A stretch of DNA of 64,000 bases, taken from NCBI GenBank assembly GCA_022117465.1, contig JAHCGZ010000004.1:79355-143354 (forward strand), in the 5' to 3' direction. The DNA comes from Candidatus Nitrosopumilus limneticus (GTDB taxonomy: Archaea; Thermoproteota; Nitrososphaeria; Nitrososphaerales; Nitrosopumilaceae). Below, in pieces: positions 39,518 to 49,862 of the stretch. Within the stretch, counting starts at the first letter, position 1. Each line of letters opens with the position of its first letter. The position numbers and the translations under genes are program-made. The notes beneath the pieces were generated by a model. That model saw only the letters and a program-made list of their open reading frames with translations. It was not told the DNA's origin and did not search any database.

Positions 39518-39775
39518 TTAAGATGATTTTCTTGAACCGGTACCTCTACCAGTAGATGTCGTTGAACCTTTTGTTGAAGGTCTTTCCTTAGGTTCTGGTA
39601 TATCTGAAATTTTTACTCTACCTGTTCCTCTACCTGTTGAAACCATTCGATTGCCTGCGGCTTTTTTCCTTTCAGCTTGAATTTTTTTGAATTCATCACC
39701 TGAGAATTTGAGATCGTCTACATCAACTTCTATACTACCTGTTCCTCTACCTGTTCTAATTTTTACTTTAACCAT
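39518..39775 (-). CDS. Small basic protein with three TGRGTG motifs
   Basis: RTGRGTGSIEVDV, STGRGTGRVKISD, STGRGTGSRKSS. Confidence 0.8.
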   Translation of the reverse strand: MVKVKIRTGRGTGSIEVDVDDLKFSGDEFKKIQAERKKAAGNRMVSTGRGTGRVKISDIPEPKERPSTKGSTTSTGRGTGSRKSS

Positions 39776-40040
39776 GTTTTTACTAAAATCATCAACGTCC
39801 TTTTATAAGATATGTCTATAATTTTCTTCTAAAAACAAAGTATCCTAATTTCAATTTTTTGTGATACTATTCAAGTTATAATTATTTTGATATATTCCAT
39901 TAACATCAAATTACAAAATTCATTAAATGACGTCAGTCTCATATTCCCCAAAAACCTGATTTTCAGGATGGTCTACGTATTCAGGAATTAATCCAAATAA
40001 TAAGAAATTCAAATGTAGATAAATTTTAAAATTTATTTTA

Positions 40041-41087
40041 TTATTTACTAATCCAGCCTAATTTTTTGAAATAAATAAGCATAATAATTGCTGGAATTGC
40101 CGATGTAATAATTATGACTACAAATGTGGTAAATGGACCTAAAATCATTGGATTCTCTTCAATTCCTCCTGGCAGATTTACATTCATTCCATAAAATGTT
40201 CCAATTATTGTTGATGGTATGGCTAATGTAAAAATCATAGTTAGAACAGCTAATACTTTATTTGTTTTCTCAGTACTTAATACAAAATCTGTATCTTTGT
40301 AAATTTCCATAGTCTCTTTTGATTCATCTAATGTTTCAATAACCTTGTCAATATGATCAATTACATCATCAAAGTATAGACCGAGATCATCATCTGAATT
40401 ACCTGAAATTTTTTTAACATCTTTTGCAATTTCTAATACAAATTTCTTTAATGGTATTGATATTCTTCTTAATCTGTTAATTTCTCTTCTAAGTAATGCA
40501 ATACTTTTAGCAGTATTTTTTGATTCATCAAAAACATTGTCTTCCATTTCATCTAAATTTGCAATAATTTTTCTTGATGTATGTAAAAGGTCATCCACTA
40601 AGGTATCAACAATTTCATGAAGTAAATCTCCGGATGATTCTCCTAGTAATTTCTTTTTTGATTTATCATTTAATTCTAGGATACATGCTTGTATTAATTG
40701 AACTAATGACTCAAGTTCTCCTTGATGAACTGTGACTAGAAAATTTTTTCCCATAAATATTGATAATTGACTATTTTTTAATATTCCAACCTTTTGTGTA
40801 GGTGGTGGAAAATGTAAAATTACAAAGAAATGATCATCATAACTATCTAATTTTGGAAGTTCAAATTTTGTCATACAATCCTCTACATTTAATTCATTGA
40901 AATTGTATTTTTCAGCTAATTTTTCAACATCATTTCTATCTGGATTTTGTAAATCTATCCATTGAAAATTATTACCGTCAATAGTTTGAATTTTTCTCTC
41001 AAGGGGTACATTTGACAATTTCTTTCCTCCGTGTAACCTGTTGCTAATGAATCCTCGTTTCATGTTCAAAAATACCCGAGTTAACAA
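40041..41087 (-). CDS. corA: CorA-family Mg2+/Co2+ transporter
   Basis: C-terminal FYGMNV (GMN motif) and two TM segments. Confidence 0.92.
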   Translation of the reverse strand: MLTRVFLNMKRGFISNRLHGGKKLSNVPLERKIQTIDGNNFQWIDLQNPDRNDVEKLAEKYNFNELNVEDCMTKFELPKLDSYDDHFFVILHFPPPTQKVGILKNSQLSIFMGKNFLVTVHQGELESLVQLIQACILELNDKSKKKLLGESSGDLLHEIVDTLVDDLLHTSRKIIANLDEMEDNVFDESKNTAKSIALLRREINRLRRISIPLKKFVLEIAKDVKKISGNSDDDLGLYFDDVIDHIDKVIETLDESKETMEIYKDTDFVLSTEKTNKVLAVLTMIFTLAIPSTIIGTFYGMNVNLPGGIEENPMILGPFTTFVVIIITSAIPAIIMLIYFKKLGWISK

Positions 41088-41235
41088 ATTTAAAGCGATC
41101 GTTATTGATTTATTGAAATTATTCAGAAGAAAAATTGTCTTTTATTCATGATTTGAGGCTAATTGATTTAATTATTTTTTTAAACAATTATAGAATCTTA
41201 AAGATTATTACTGGAAAAAAATTTAATTTCTTTGT

Positions 41236-41308
41236 GGCCTTCGTAGTACAGTGGTTAGTATAGAGGATTGTGGATCCTCGGACAGGAGTTCGATTCCCCT
41301 CGAGGGCC
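41236..41308 (+). tRNA. tRNA-His (GTG), no CCA encoded
   Basis: 8-bp acceptor GGCCTTCG/CGAGGGCC with G-1:C73; anticodon loop TTGTGGA. Confidence 0.94.
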
Positions 41309-41316
41309 CTCTATTT

Positions 41317-41664
41317 TTAAAATATTCCAAATTTACTTGATTCCATCTCTTCCTTTATGGCAATTTTAAATCTTGGCGATTTTTTTTCCACCTTGTTTGT
41401 TAACCATGTAAGAAATTTTTTGTCAGTTGATTTTCCTTTTAATTTTTGAAAATCTTCACCCATCATTGATTCCAATTTTTGAATTAATGTTCTATTAACA
41501 CTTAACACAAAAAAATGCCATCCAAAAGCGAATTCCGAGTCTGTCATAACAAAATCATTTTGACCATGTACCATTTCTTCTAAAAATCTTAGTTGTACTG
41601 AAAATGCTTTACTCGTTTTATCATAATCTATGGCAGACACATTAATGTTTAATCTACTTTCCAT
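41317..41664 (-). CDS. Hypothetical protein
   Basis: 115-aa ORF; no family recognised. Confidence 0.65.
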   Translation of the reverse strand: MESRLNINVSAIDYDKTSKAFSVQLRFLEEMVHGQNDFVMTDSEFAFGWHFFVLSVNRTLIQKLESMMGEDFQKLKGKSTDKKFLTWLTNKVEKKSPRFKIAIKEEMESSKFGIF

Positions 41665-41704
41665 GACCTCTTAACGCATATACAAAATAAAAGGATTACA
41701 CCTA

Positions 41705-42463
41705 TTATTTTAACAAATATTCGAAATCAATATCAAAATGCATTTTCATTATGCTAATGTATGTTTTAATTGATTCTGGAATTTCTTCTGTGCATACTAC
41801 CCCCAATTTTTTTGCATTAATCCAAATAATCAATGTCTGAATGATTGTAAGAAATCTATCATTTTTGACTTCCGATCCTGAAATCGATTTTGTATATCTT
41901 TCTGCAAATTCCCATGCTGTAACAAAATCTATACATTTTACTCCAAAAACTGATAATAACTGCGCTTGTAAATTTTCTGCTTTTTTAAATGGTACTTTGT
42001 TAATAATATATGGGAAATTTACTTTATCTGGTAAACAATTTGGGAGCGGACCCCATATTGTAATTATTTTTGTTTCTGGTTTTAAATTCTCAAATTTTTC
42101 CATCATAGTATCAATGATGTTTTCATCTGTAAACCAAAATAAGATTATTGTTGCATCTGATATATCTGATTTTTCTATATTCTGATGAATAAATTTTGCA
42201 TTGATATTTTTCCCTTCCATATTTTTTTGTGCATTTTGAATTTTTTCTAAATTATTATCGATTCCTATTGCTTTTTGTACTTTAAATTCATTAATTGCAA
42301 TTTCTATTCCTTTTTCATTATTACATCCTAGATGAAAAAATATATCATCTTTTCCTAAATTTGAAAATTTGAAAATTTCTCTAAGTGATTTTTCAGATAA
42401 TTGTACGTCTTCACCACTAAGCAAATTTTTTGGGAGTGTATCTAAAAATTCTTCAAATTTCAA
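41705..42463 (-). CDS. Putative class I SAM-dependent methyltransferase
   Basis: DIFFHLGCNNEKGIEIAINEF...AIGIDNNLEKIQNA resembles SAM motif I/II. Confidence 0.65.
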   Translation of the reverse strand: MKFEEFLDTLPKNLLSGEDVQLSEKSLREIFKFSNLGKDDIFFHLGCNNEKGIEIAINEFKVQKAIGIDNNLEKIQNAQKNMEGKNINAKFIHQNIEKSDISDATIILFWFTDENIIDTMMEKFENLKPETKIITIWGPLPNCLPDKVNFPYIINKVPFKKAENLQAQLLSVFGVKCIDFVTAWEFAERYTKSISGSEVKNDRFLTIIQTLIIWINAKKLGVVCTEEIPESIKTYISIMKMHFDIDFEYLLK

Positions 42464-42488
42464 TAATCATATTATTTTAAGCAAGAAT

Positions 42489-42758
42489 TTATTCTCTTAT
42501 GCTTTCTAATTTTGATACTGCTTGCCATAATTGAGTTCTGACATATGATGGCATGTTTGCATCCTGTGTTATATCGTCTAGTAGACTAATTGTATTTGCT
42601 GCTCTAACAGATAGCGAGTATTCTTCTTTAATTAAATCTGTAACAAGATCATTTACTGTTTTTCTAACTGGCTTTGGAGTTGAATTTGTAGATGCAATTT
42701 GGTTTAGTGTGTCAATTGCTTCCTTCATTGCTTGTTTGTTTTGAGAATCGTCTGCCAT
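42489..42758 (-). CDS. UPF0147-family protein
   Basis: LLDDITQDANMPSYVRTQLWQAVSKLESI, typical of the family. Confidence 0.85.
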   Translation of the reverse strand: MADDSQNKQAMKEAIDTLNQIASTNSTPKPVRKTVNDLVTDLIKEEYSLSVRAANTISLLDDITQDANMPSYVRTQLWQAVSKLESIRE

Positions 42759-42793
42759 GATTACATGTTTTGTTAAAAATCAGCACTATATAG

Positions 42794-43102
42794 TTACATC
42801 TCTACAAAAACATTATCTGATTCAACTGTTACATTGTATGATGTTAAATCCCTTAATTTAATTGGAAATTTTAAAAATTTTCCTGTTTCACAATCAAATT
42901 CTGCTGCATGCCATCCACAGGTAATTGTACATCCATCTAATTTACCTTCAGATAAACTTGAACCTGAATGAGTACATGAATCATCTATTGCACTGTATTT
43001 TCCATCTATATTTGCAACTAGAATATCTCTTCCATCAATTGAAACTTTGATCATTTTTCCAGGAGGAATTTCTGCTGTTTTTCCTGCTATTATTTTTCCC
43101 AT
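42794..43102 (-). CDS. Rieske-type [2Fe-2S] protein
   Basis: CTHSGSSLSEGKLDGCTITCGWHAAEFD. Confidence 0.9.
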   Translation of the reverse strand: MGKIIAGKTAEIPPGKMIKVSIDGRDILVANIDGKYSAIDDSCTHSGSSLSEGKLDGCTITCGWHAAEFDCETGKFLKFPIKLRDLTSYNVTVESDNVFVEM

Positions 43103-43141
43103 AACAATTCTTATTTGTTAATTATTATTATTTTTTTGCAT

Positions 43142-43919
43142 ATGGAAATTAGAGAAGCAACCTCTTTTGATAAAAATTTGGTTATGGAGTTTTGTAAACA
43201 TACGTTTTCTTGGGGAGATTATATCGATAAAGTTTGGTCTTCGTGGCTAAATGAGGGAAATTTATTTTTATTTGAAAAAGAACTCCCTGTTGGACTTTGT
43301 CACGCATTTTATTTTGAAAATCAAATATGGATAGAGGGTGTACGTGTTGATCCAAACTTTCGTAGACAACAGGTAGCATCAAAACTTGTAATGCATGCTG
43401 AATTAATTGGGAAAAATAATAATGCCTTATTTTCTTACATGTTGATAGATACTGAAAATAAAAATTCAATTTCTATGGCAAATTCTTTAAATTATGAGAT
43501 ATTTCAAAAATGGAATTATTATTCATTAATACCTACAAAAAATTAAATTTTAAAATTGAATTTGAGAAATCAATTGATTCTGATATTTTTCCTTTTTTTG
43601 TAGATTCATGGAGATGGATTAAAACTACAAAGAATATTTTACTTAATTTATCCGCACAAAATAAAATTATAAAATCTAATTTGAACCACAAACCTCTTTT
43701 GCCATAATTGGTGATTACAAACATCTTGCTAAAACATTAATTGTTACCTTATTTTCAGATTCATTTGATACATTATCTGAAATTCTATCTTATTTACAAA
43801 ATTATGCATTCGAAAAAAATTATGATCGAATTCAAATTTTTACTAAAAATGAATTACAAGAGTTTAATTCTTTAGAATATAAAATTTCATTTAATTTAAT
43901 GAAAAAATCTTTAATTTGA
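43142..43919 (+). pseudogene. Two-domain GNAT acetyltransferase-like gene interrupted by two frameshifts
   Basis: Frame 1 ends ...IPTKN*; reading continues as KLNFKIEFEKSID...NLNHKPLLP* and then AIIGDYKHLAKTLIVTLF...MKKSLI*; restoring 1 nt at each junction gives one 259-aa ORF. Confidence 0.7.
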
Positions 43920-44780
43920 TTTAACAACTTTTATTGTATTCTTTAATATTCCTAAACCTTCAATTTCCATTTCTATTTCATCTCCATCTTTAAGAAATAC
44001 TGCATTTGGTTTGTTTAACATTACACCTGCAGGTGTTCCAGTTGAAATTATGTCTCCTTTCTCTAATGTCATTACTTTTGTAATTTTTGATACTATTTCT
44101 GGAATTTTAATAAACATATTACTGGTTGAGGAATTTTGTCTTATCTCTCCGTTAACTTTTGTTGTCATTTTTAGATTCTGAGGATTTTGTATTTCATCTA
44201 TTGTTGTTATCCACGGTCCACATGGTGCAAATGAATCAAATCCTTTTCCTCTAGTGAATTGTTTATCTTTATTTTGTACATCTCTTGCAGAAACATCATT
44301 AAAAATCATATATCCAAAAATCATTTCTGATGCTTTCTCTACACTAACATTTTTACAATCTTTGCCAATTATTAAGGCCAATTCAATTTCATAATCTAAT
44401 TGTGTAACAAAATCTGGACATACAATATCTGATTTTGTATGATTTAGTGCTGTTCTTGGTTTCATTACTAATGCTGGTTCATCAGGTGCTTCTAATCCTT
44501 GTTCTTTAGCATGATCTATGTAGTTAAATGCAAGACAGATTATTTTATTTGGATTTGGAATCGGTGCTAATAATTTATATTTTGAAATATCTTCTCTGTA
44601 CTCTAATTCATGTGTTTTATTTTTTATTTCATTGTACCACCCATCAAACAAAAAATCTTTAATATTGATGGGAATTGGTACGCCTGTTAATTCTGTAATC
44701 TCACTTTTTATGGCAATTTTGTTGTCTTTAAGAAAACCATATGTTTCACTAATGCCGTCTGTTATTCTAACTATTTTCAT
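43911..44780 (-). CDS. Fumarylacetoacetate hydrolase family protein
   Basis: IICLAFNYIDHAKEQG, DYEIELALIIGKDCKNV, GYMIFNDVSARDVQ. Confidence 0.92.
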   Translation of the reverse strand: MKIVRITDGISETYGFLKDNKIAIKSEITELTGVPIPINIKDFLFDGWYNEIKNKTHELEYREDISKYKLLAPIPNPNKIICLAFNYIDHAKEQGLEAPDEPALVMKPRTALNHTKSDIVCPDFVTQLDYEIELALIIGKDCKNVSVEKASEMIFGYMIFNDVSARDVQNKDKQFTRGKGFDSFAPCGPWITTIDEIQNPQNLKMTTKVNGEIRQNSSTSNMFIKIPEIVSKITKVMTLEKGDIISTGTPAGVMLNKPNAVFLKDGDEIEMEIEGLGILKNTIKVVKSN

Positions 44781-44786
44781 ATTTCA

Positions 44787-46496
44787 TCACTTATGTGTAA
44801 AAATTGCTTGATTTTGTGAATCCTTTCTACAATATCCAAATCTAACAAATTGTATTTCATCTCCTTCTTTTATTTGTAAGTAATGCGGTTCACAATAAAC
44901 ATCTAACTCCTCTAAGCTATCTTCATTAAATTTTTCATCAATAAATAATATTTTTGGAATAATAATTTTAATTTTATGTGCTGTTGTTTGTGAAACCCAT
45001 TGTATCTTTGGAATATTTTTAATATTTCCGTCTTTTACATATTCTCCTTCTAATTCTTCCCCATTCTTTGTAATCAAAATATTTCCTAATTCTAAAAGTC
45101 TAATTTGTTCCCCCTTTTTGATATATTGTGCATCATCTCCAGAAATATAGAAACTTCCATTAACATCAATTTTTCTTTTACCCATATTATTTACTGGATG
45201 ATTTGAAACCTCTATTGATTTTATTAGTAAATTTTTTACTAAAAGTTTTTTTGGATTATTCACCATATACAATCGAATACTACTTTCATCAACAAATTTT
45301 CTGTTAAATGCTTCAAGAGATTCAAAAGGTGCAAGAGTATTTGCTTTCGTTAAACCCAATGACATGATGAATTTTCTTATTGCTTCTGGCTTGATTCCTC
45401 GCTTTTTTAATGCCTCTAAAGTTGGTAATCTAGGATCATCATACCATGAAACTTTACGTTCTTCAATTAGTGGTTTGATTATTCTTTTTGAAATTGGCAT
45501 TCCCTTGAATTCTAATCTTGAGAAAAAACCTTGTTGTGGTTTTCTCATATTTAACGAATCTAAAATTGCCTCAATCAACTCTTCTCTTAATTCAAATTCT
45601 TTTGAACGAAAAGCATGTGTAACTCCATCAATACTATCCTCAATTGCAACTGCAAAATCATAACTTGGCCAAATTCTATATTTATCAGCTAATGTGTAGT
45701 GTTTTTCTTCTATTATTCTGAATAATACTGGATCTCTCATTACTGCATTATCTGCTTTCATATCTCCACGAAATCTAACGATTGCCTCACCTGGCTTGAA
45801 TTTGGTTTGCATTTTTTCCCAATTATTGATATTTTTATCCAGATTTTCATTACTACATTTGCATGCTTTTCTTTCTCGTCTATTTTTACTAATGTCGTCT
45901 CTTTTACATTTACAAATGTAGGCTTTTCCAGATTTAATTAACTCCATTCCTTTTTCATAAAATACTTCCATGTCATCTGAAGTATTTTTTACTATGTCAA
46001 ATTCTATGCCTAGCCATTCTAATCCAACTTTTATTGCTGCATGATACTCCATTCTTTCAGCTTCCGGATTTGTATCATCCATTCTTAGAATAAATTTTCC
46101 TCCATACATTTTTGCATATTCTGAATTAATGATAGCTGCCTTAGCATGTCCTATATGGGGATACCCATTAGGTTCTGGTGGGAATCTTGTAACAACATTT
46201 CCTTGTTGCGCATTTTTTAATTCAGGTAATCCTTCTCTTTCTTTTATTTTTTCTTTAGGTGTTAAAATCTCTGGATAGTTTTCATCAATTTCTTTTTTTT
46301 GTTCATCAATTGATAATTGATTTACACTAGATACAATTTTAGATATTTCAATTGAAATTTCTTTCACTTTGGTTCTAAATTCTGGTTTAGTTCCAAGAAT
46401 CTTTCCTAGAATTATTTTATCTCGAGTTTCTCCCTCATGTTCAAATGCATTTTGAAGAGTCATTTTTCTAATTTCTTTTATAATTTCTTCATTCAT
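44787..46496 (-). CDS. gltX: Glutamyl-tRNA synthetase (archaeal type)
   Basis: RFPPEPNGYPHIGHAKAAI; MRDPVLFRI; SKRIIKPLI (KMSKS equivalent). Confidence 0.94.
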   Translation of the reverse strand: MNEEIIKEIRKMTLQNAFEHEGETRDKIILGKILGTKPEFRTKVKEISIEISKIVSSVNQLSIDEQKKEIDENYPEILTPKEKIKEREGLPELKNAQQGNVVTRFPPEPNGYPHIGHAKAAIINSEYAKMYGGKFILRMDDTNPEAERMEYHAAIKVGLEWLGIEFDIVKNTSDDMEVFYEKGMELIKSGKAYICKCKRDDISKNRRERKACKCSNENLDKNINNWEKMQTKFKPGEAIVRFRGDMKADNAVMRDPVLFRIIEEKHYTLADKYRIWPSYDFAVAIEDSIDGVTHAFRSKEFELREELIEAILDSLNMRKPQQGFFSRLEFKGMPISKRIIKPLIEERKVSWYDDPRLPTLEALKKRGIKPEAIRKFIMSLGLTKANTLAPFESLEAFNRKFVDESSIRLYMVNNPKKLLVKNLLIKSIEVSNHPVNNMGKRKIDVNGSFYISGDDAQYIKKGEQIRLLELGNILITKNGEELEGEYVKDGNIKNIPKIQWVSQTTAHKIKIIIPKILFIDEKFNEDSLEELDVYCEPHYLQIKEGDEIQFVRFGYCRKDSQNQAIFTHK

Positions 46497-46516
46497 GATA
46501 GTTCCTTTTATTGTAA

Positions 46517-47497
46517 TTACACACTTCGCTTAACTACGAAATCTAATAATGCTATTAATTCTACTTTAGGAGTGCCTTTGTATTTTATCAATGATTTTTC
46601 AGATTTTTCAGCATATTTTAGAGCCTGATTTCTAACTTTCTCCTCAATACCTAAGGAACGAATTATTTCTACAGCCTTGTTTAGATCGTTTTTTGAAACT
46701 TTAGTATTTCCAAATGCTTTTAAAATTATTTTTTTCTCATTACCTTTTGCTAATTTTATTGACATTAAAATTGGAAGAGATTTCTTACCTTCTCTTAAAT
46801 CATTTCCTACTGGTTTTTTCGTAACTTTGGGATCTCCCATAACGCCTATCAAGTCATCTGTAATTTGAAACGCAATTCCTAAATTTCTTCCAAATGCTGA
46901 AAGATTTGAAATATCTTTAGGTTTGTTTGTTGCACAAATTGCTCCCATTGCACAAGATACATCAAATAACGCTGCTGTCTTTTTACCTATCATTGTAATG
47001 TATTCCGCTTCAGTTGGAATTCTTTTTTCATCCGCCATTTTAATATCCAATAGTTGACCTTCACAAACATCTACACAAGCTTTTGCAAGTCTTGATATTA
47101 GATGTGCAGTTGAATTAGGTGATAATTTTGATTCTGAAATAATTTGAAATGCTTTTGAAAATAATACATCCCCTGCCAGAATTGCAACTGGCATACCAAA
47201 TTTTTTGTGTACTGTTGGAACACCATGACGCATTTCATCATTGTCCATTATGTCATCGTGTACCAGAGTAAAGTTATGTACCATTTCTACAGCACTTGCA
47301 GATATCATTGCATTAGATGACTTACCGCCTAAAATTTGACAACTTTTAATTACCATGTATGGTCTAAGTCTTTTTCCACCGTTAACAATAAGGTGTCCTG
47401 CTGCATCATAAAGTTTTTTTGGATTTCCTTTCAATTTTGAATTAAGAAACTTGTTTACAATTTTAGCATTATTTTCAATCTGTTTAGTTTTTTTCAT
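46517..47497 (-). CDS. Geranylgeranyl/polyprenyl diphosphate synthase
   Basis: GGKRLRPYMV, LVHDDIMDNDEMRHG, FQITDDLIGV. Confidence 0.93.
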   Translation of the reverse strand: MKKTKQIENNAKIVNKFLNSKLKGNPKKLYDAAGHLIVNGGKRLRPYMVIKSCQILGGKSSNAMISASAVEMVHNFTLVHDDIMDNDEMRHGVPTVHKKFGMPVAILAGDVLFSKAFQIISESKLSPNSTAHLISRLAKACVDVCEGQLLDIKMADEKRIPTEAEYITMIGKKTAALFDVSCAMGAICATNKPKDISNLSAFGRNLGIAFQITDDLIGVMGDPKVTKKPVGNDLREGKKSLPILMSIKLAKGNEKKIILKAFGNTKVSKNDLNKAVEIIRSLGIEEKVRNQALKYAEKSEKSLIKYKGTPKVELIALLDFVVKRSV

Positions 47498-48134
47498 TTA
47501 ATAATCTCCATTCCCCTGTTGGAATATGTATCTTAATTGCTTCTTGTAATACCATATGAATTTCAGTACTCATCCATGTGGATAATACATTTTCATGTTT
47601 TTTGAGCACAGTTTCTTCTGATTTATCAAGTAATTCTAGTGCAATTAACATCCATGGACAATAAATCTCAGGATTTATTTTTATTTCAGTAATCAATTCT
47701 TTAGCTGAAATCCATTTAATTTCTTCAATTTCTCCTTCGATTTCTTTTAATTCTATATTTTTATCAATTATTCCTACTAAAGTTCCACAAATTTCATTTT
47801 CAGAACCTATGTCCTTGTATGGTACATGATATTCAAATTTATGAAAATAATCTAGTTTTCCTGAAATTCCTAATTCTTCAGGCATTCTTCTTTCACCTGA
47901 TGAAACATATCCTTCTGATTTCCTTGGATGACTTGCAAATGTTCCATCCCAGTCTCCTGGCCATAACATTTTCTCTTTTGCTCGTTTTGTTAGTACCAAT
48001 CTTCCATCAATATCAAACAACAGTGCAGTAAATGCCCTATGCAACTTTCCATTTGGTAAATGACATTTTACTTTCTCTTCTTTTCCAATTGGATTATCAT
48101 TTTTATCTACTAAAATTAAAAATTCTTCAGGCAT
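47484..48134 (-). CDS. idi: Isopentenyl-diphosphate delta-isomerase (type I, Nudix)
   Basis: LHRAFTALLFDIDGRLVLTKRAKEKMLWPGDWDGTFASHPRKSE; start at MPEEF preferred (ORF extends to 48173). Confidence 0.92.
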   Translation of the reverse strand: MPEEFLILVDKNDNPIGKEEKVKCHLPNGKLHRAFTALLFDIDGRLVLTKRAKEKMLWPGDWDGTFASHPRKSEGYVSSGERRMPEELGISGKLDYFHKFEYHVPYKDIGSENEICGTLVGIIDKNIELKEIEGEIEEIKWISAKELITEIKINPEIYCPWMLIALELLDKSEETVLKKHENVLSTWMSTEIHMVLQEAIKIHIPTGEWRLLNEKN

Positions 48135-48879
48135 TTCTTTTTCCCCTAAACATGGTTCCTTTAAATTCTCCATTTTTAATGGACGCTACAATTCTCTCGG
48201 GTTTTTTTCCATTAACAAAAAATACATTCATACCCATTTTGGAAATTTTAATTGCTTCTTCCACTTTTCTTGTCATTCCTCCTGTTACATCCATTTTATT
48301 TTCTGACATTAATGGAATATTTCCTTCTAATTCAGAAATCAATTTTTTTGATTTAAGATCTGAATATAGTCCATCTTCATTTAATGCAAAAATACACAAT
48401 CTTGGTTTTAGAACTTTTGCAAAATAAGTCATTATTTTATCTCCTGATAGAATGTATGTTTTATTTTGACCAAACCATAATGCATCTCCATATGTCACTG
48501 GAATTAAGCCTGATTTTGCTATTTTTTCAACTTCCTTAATTTTATTTACAATTGGTCTATTGCCTGACATAAAATCAGTTGGGGGTAAAGCGTATGGATT
48601 TAGATTATTTTTTAATAGTGAATCTAAAATAATTTTGTTTAATTCAATCATTGAGTTTTTAATAATTGAAACCCCTCTAATGTCATATTTTCTTTCTTGT
48701 GTATGCATGTCGTATTTTACCGACCAATAATGTCCATACGATCCTCCACCGTGAACAATTATTATTGGTTCTTTAATTTTTTTCAAACTTTTTGTAATAT
48801 TATTTATTGTGCTTCTCCTTGCTGATAATGGTTTTTCTTTATCTGTAATAATTGATCCGCCTAATTTTATCAGAATCAT
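48127..48879 (-). CDS. Isopentenyl phosphate kinase
   Basis: MILIKLGGSIITDKEKPLS, IIVHGGGSYGH amino-acid-kinase fold; isoprenoid cluster context. Confidence 0.92.
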   Translation of the reverse strand: MILIKLGGSIITDKEKPLSARRSTINNITKSLKKIKEPIIIVHGGGSYGHYWSVKYDMHTQERKYDIRGVSIIKNSMIELNKIILDSLLKNNLNPYALPPTDFMSGNRPIVNKIKEVEKIAKSGLIPVTYGDALWFGQNKTYILSGDKIMTYFAKVLKPRLCIFALNEDGLYSDLKSKKLISELEGNIPLMSENKMDVTGGMTRKVEEAIKISKMGMNVFFVNGKKPERIVASIKNGEFKGTMFRGKRNA

Positions 48880-48902
48880 GTTGTACCAAACTATTTAGTT
48901 AA

Positions 48903-49844
48903 TTAAAAAGTATTTACTCCTTGAAAATCAATTTTAGTTGAAAAACATTCGTAATTACTATCTTTGAATTCTTTTAGTATATTTTGTAAATTTGATTCAT
49001 TTGTTAACAGAAAAATACATCCTCCTCCACCTGAACCTGTAATTTTAGCTCCAAAAGATGATTTTTGCCCTATTTTTATCATCTTTGTTAATTCATTATT
49101 GGAAATTCCTAAAGTTTCTAAATATTTTTGATTTTGATTAATTTTTTCTCCTATTTCTTTTGTTTTCTTTTCTTTAACTAATTTCAACACTTCTTCTACT
49201 AATTTTGATTCTAAATTTGCTAATTTAGAAAATTCTTCTTTATTTTCATTTTTAAATTGTTGGACTTTTGAAACCATGGATTGAGTGGAATGCTGTATGT
49301 TTGAGTTTACAATTACTAATTGAAAATTGGGTTCATCTTCAATTTTTTTAAAACCATTAATCTTATCATATTCCATTATTCCTCCATACGTACAAACTGT
49401 ACAATCTGCACCTGATGTATTTTCAAAAATTGTTTTTTCAGCTTCTATTGCTAATTCTAGTATTTTTTCTTTAGATATTTCTCCAAATAATTTAAAAATT
49501 GCTGCTGCTCCTGCCACACAACACGCTGATGATGAACCTAATCCTGCTCCTAATGGAATTTCTGAATCAATTTCAATATGTAATCCTATATCCTTATTTT
49601 TTATTGCTTTATTTGCTAAATAATAAAATGGCTTTAATGGCGAATCAATTTCTGCAATTGATTTATCCGGCTCTAAAACTAATTTTCCTATTTTAGAATT
49701 TATAAAAATTTTTCTTTCACTAGTTTTTTCTACAGTTACTGTAACTCTTTTATTAATAGAACATAAAATTGCTTTAACACCGTATACCACAAAATGTTCT
49801 CCAAAAAGAATAACTTTTGCTGGAGCTGATGCTTTAGATTTCAA
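48903..49844 (-). CDS. mvk: Mevalonate kinase
   Basis: PAKVILFGEHFVVYG, IPLGAGLGSSSACCVAGAAA, KITGSGGGGCIF GHMP motifs. Confidence 0.94.
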   Translation of the reverse strand: MKSKASAPAKVILFGEHFVVYGVKAILCSINKRVTVTVEKTSERKIFINSKIGKLVLEPDKSIAEIDSPLKPFYYLANKAIKNKDIGLHIEIDSEIPLGAGLGSSSACCVAGAAAIFKLFGEISKEKILELAIEAEKTIFENTSGADCTVCTYGGIMEYDKINGFKKIEDEPNFQLVIVNSNIQHSTQSMVSKVQQFKNENKEEFSKLANLESKLVEEVLKLVKEKKTKEIGEKINQNQKYLETLGISNNELTKMIKIGQKSSFGAKITGSGGGGCIFLLTNESNLQNILKEFKDSNYECFSTKIDFQGVNTF

Positions 49845-49862
49845 TTAAGCACTAGAAATTAT

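Noticed and set aside
24859-47497. Two polyprenyl synthase genes considered as recent duplicates
   Set aside because: Sequences are clearly divergent and archaea commonly carry several trans-prenyltransferases
48081-48175. N-terminal extension of idi (MENLKEPCLGEKE)
   Set aside because: Overlaps the end of ipk; internal start at MPEEF gives a normal Idi N-terminus
48032-48427. 131-aa plus-strand ORF opposite ipk/idi
   Set aside because: Antisense frame, no motif; both minus-strand genes are strongly supported
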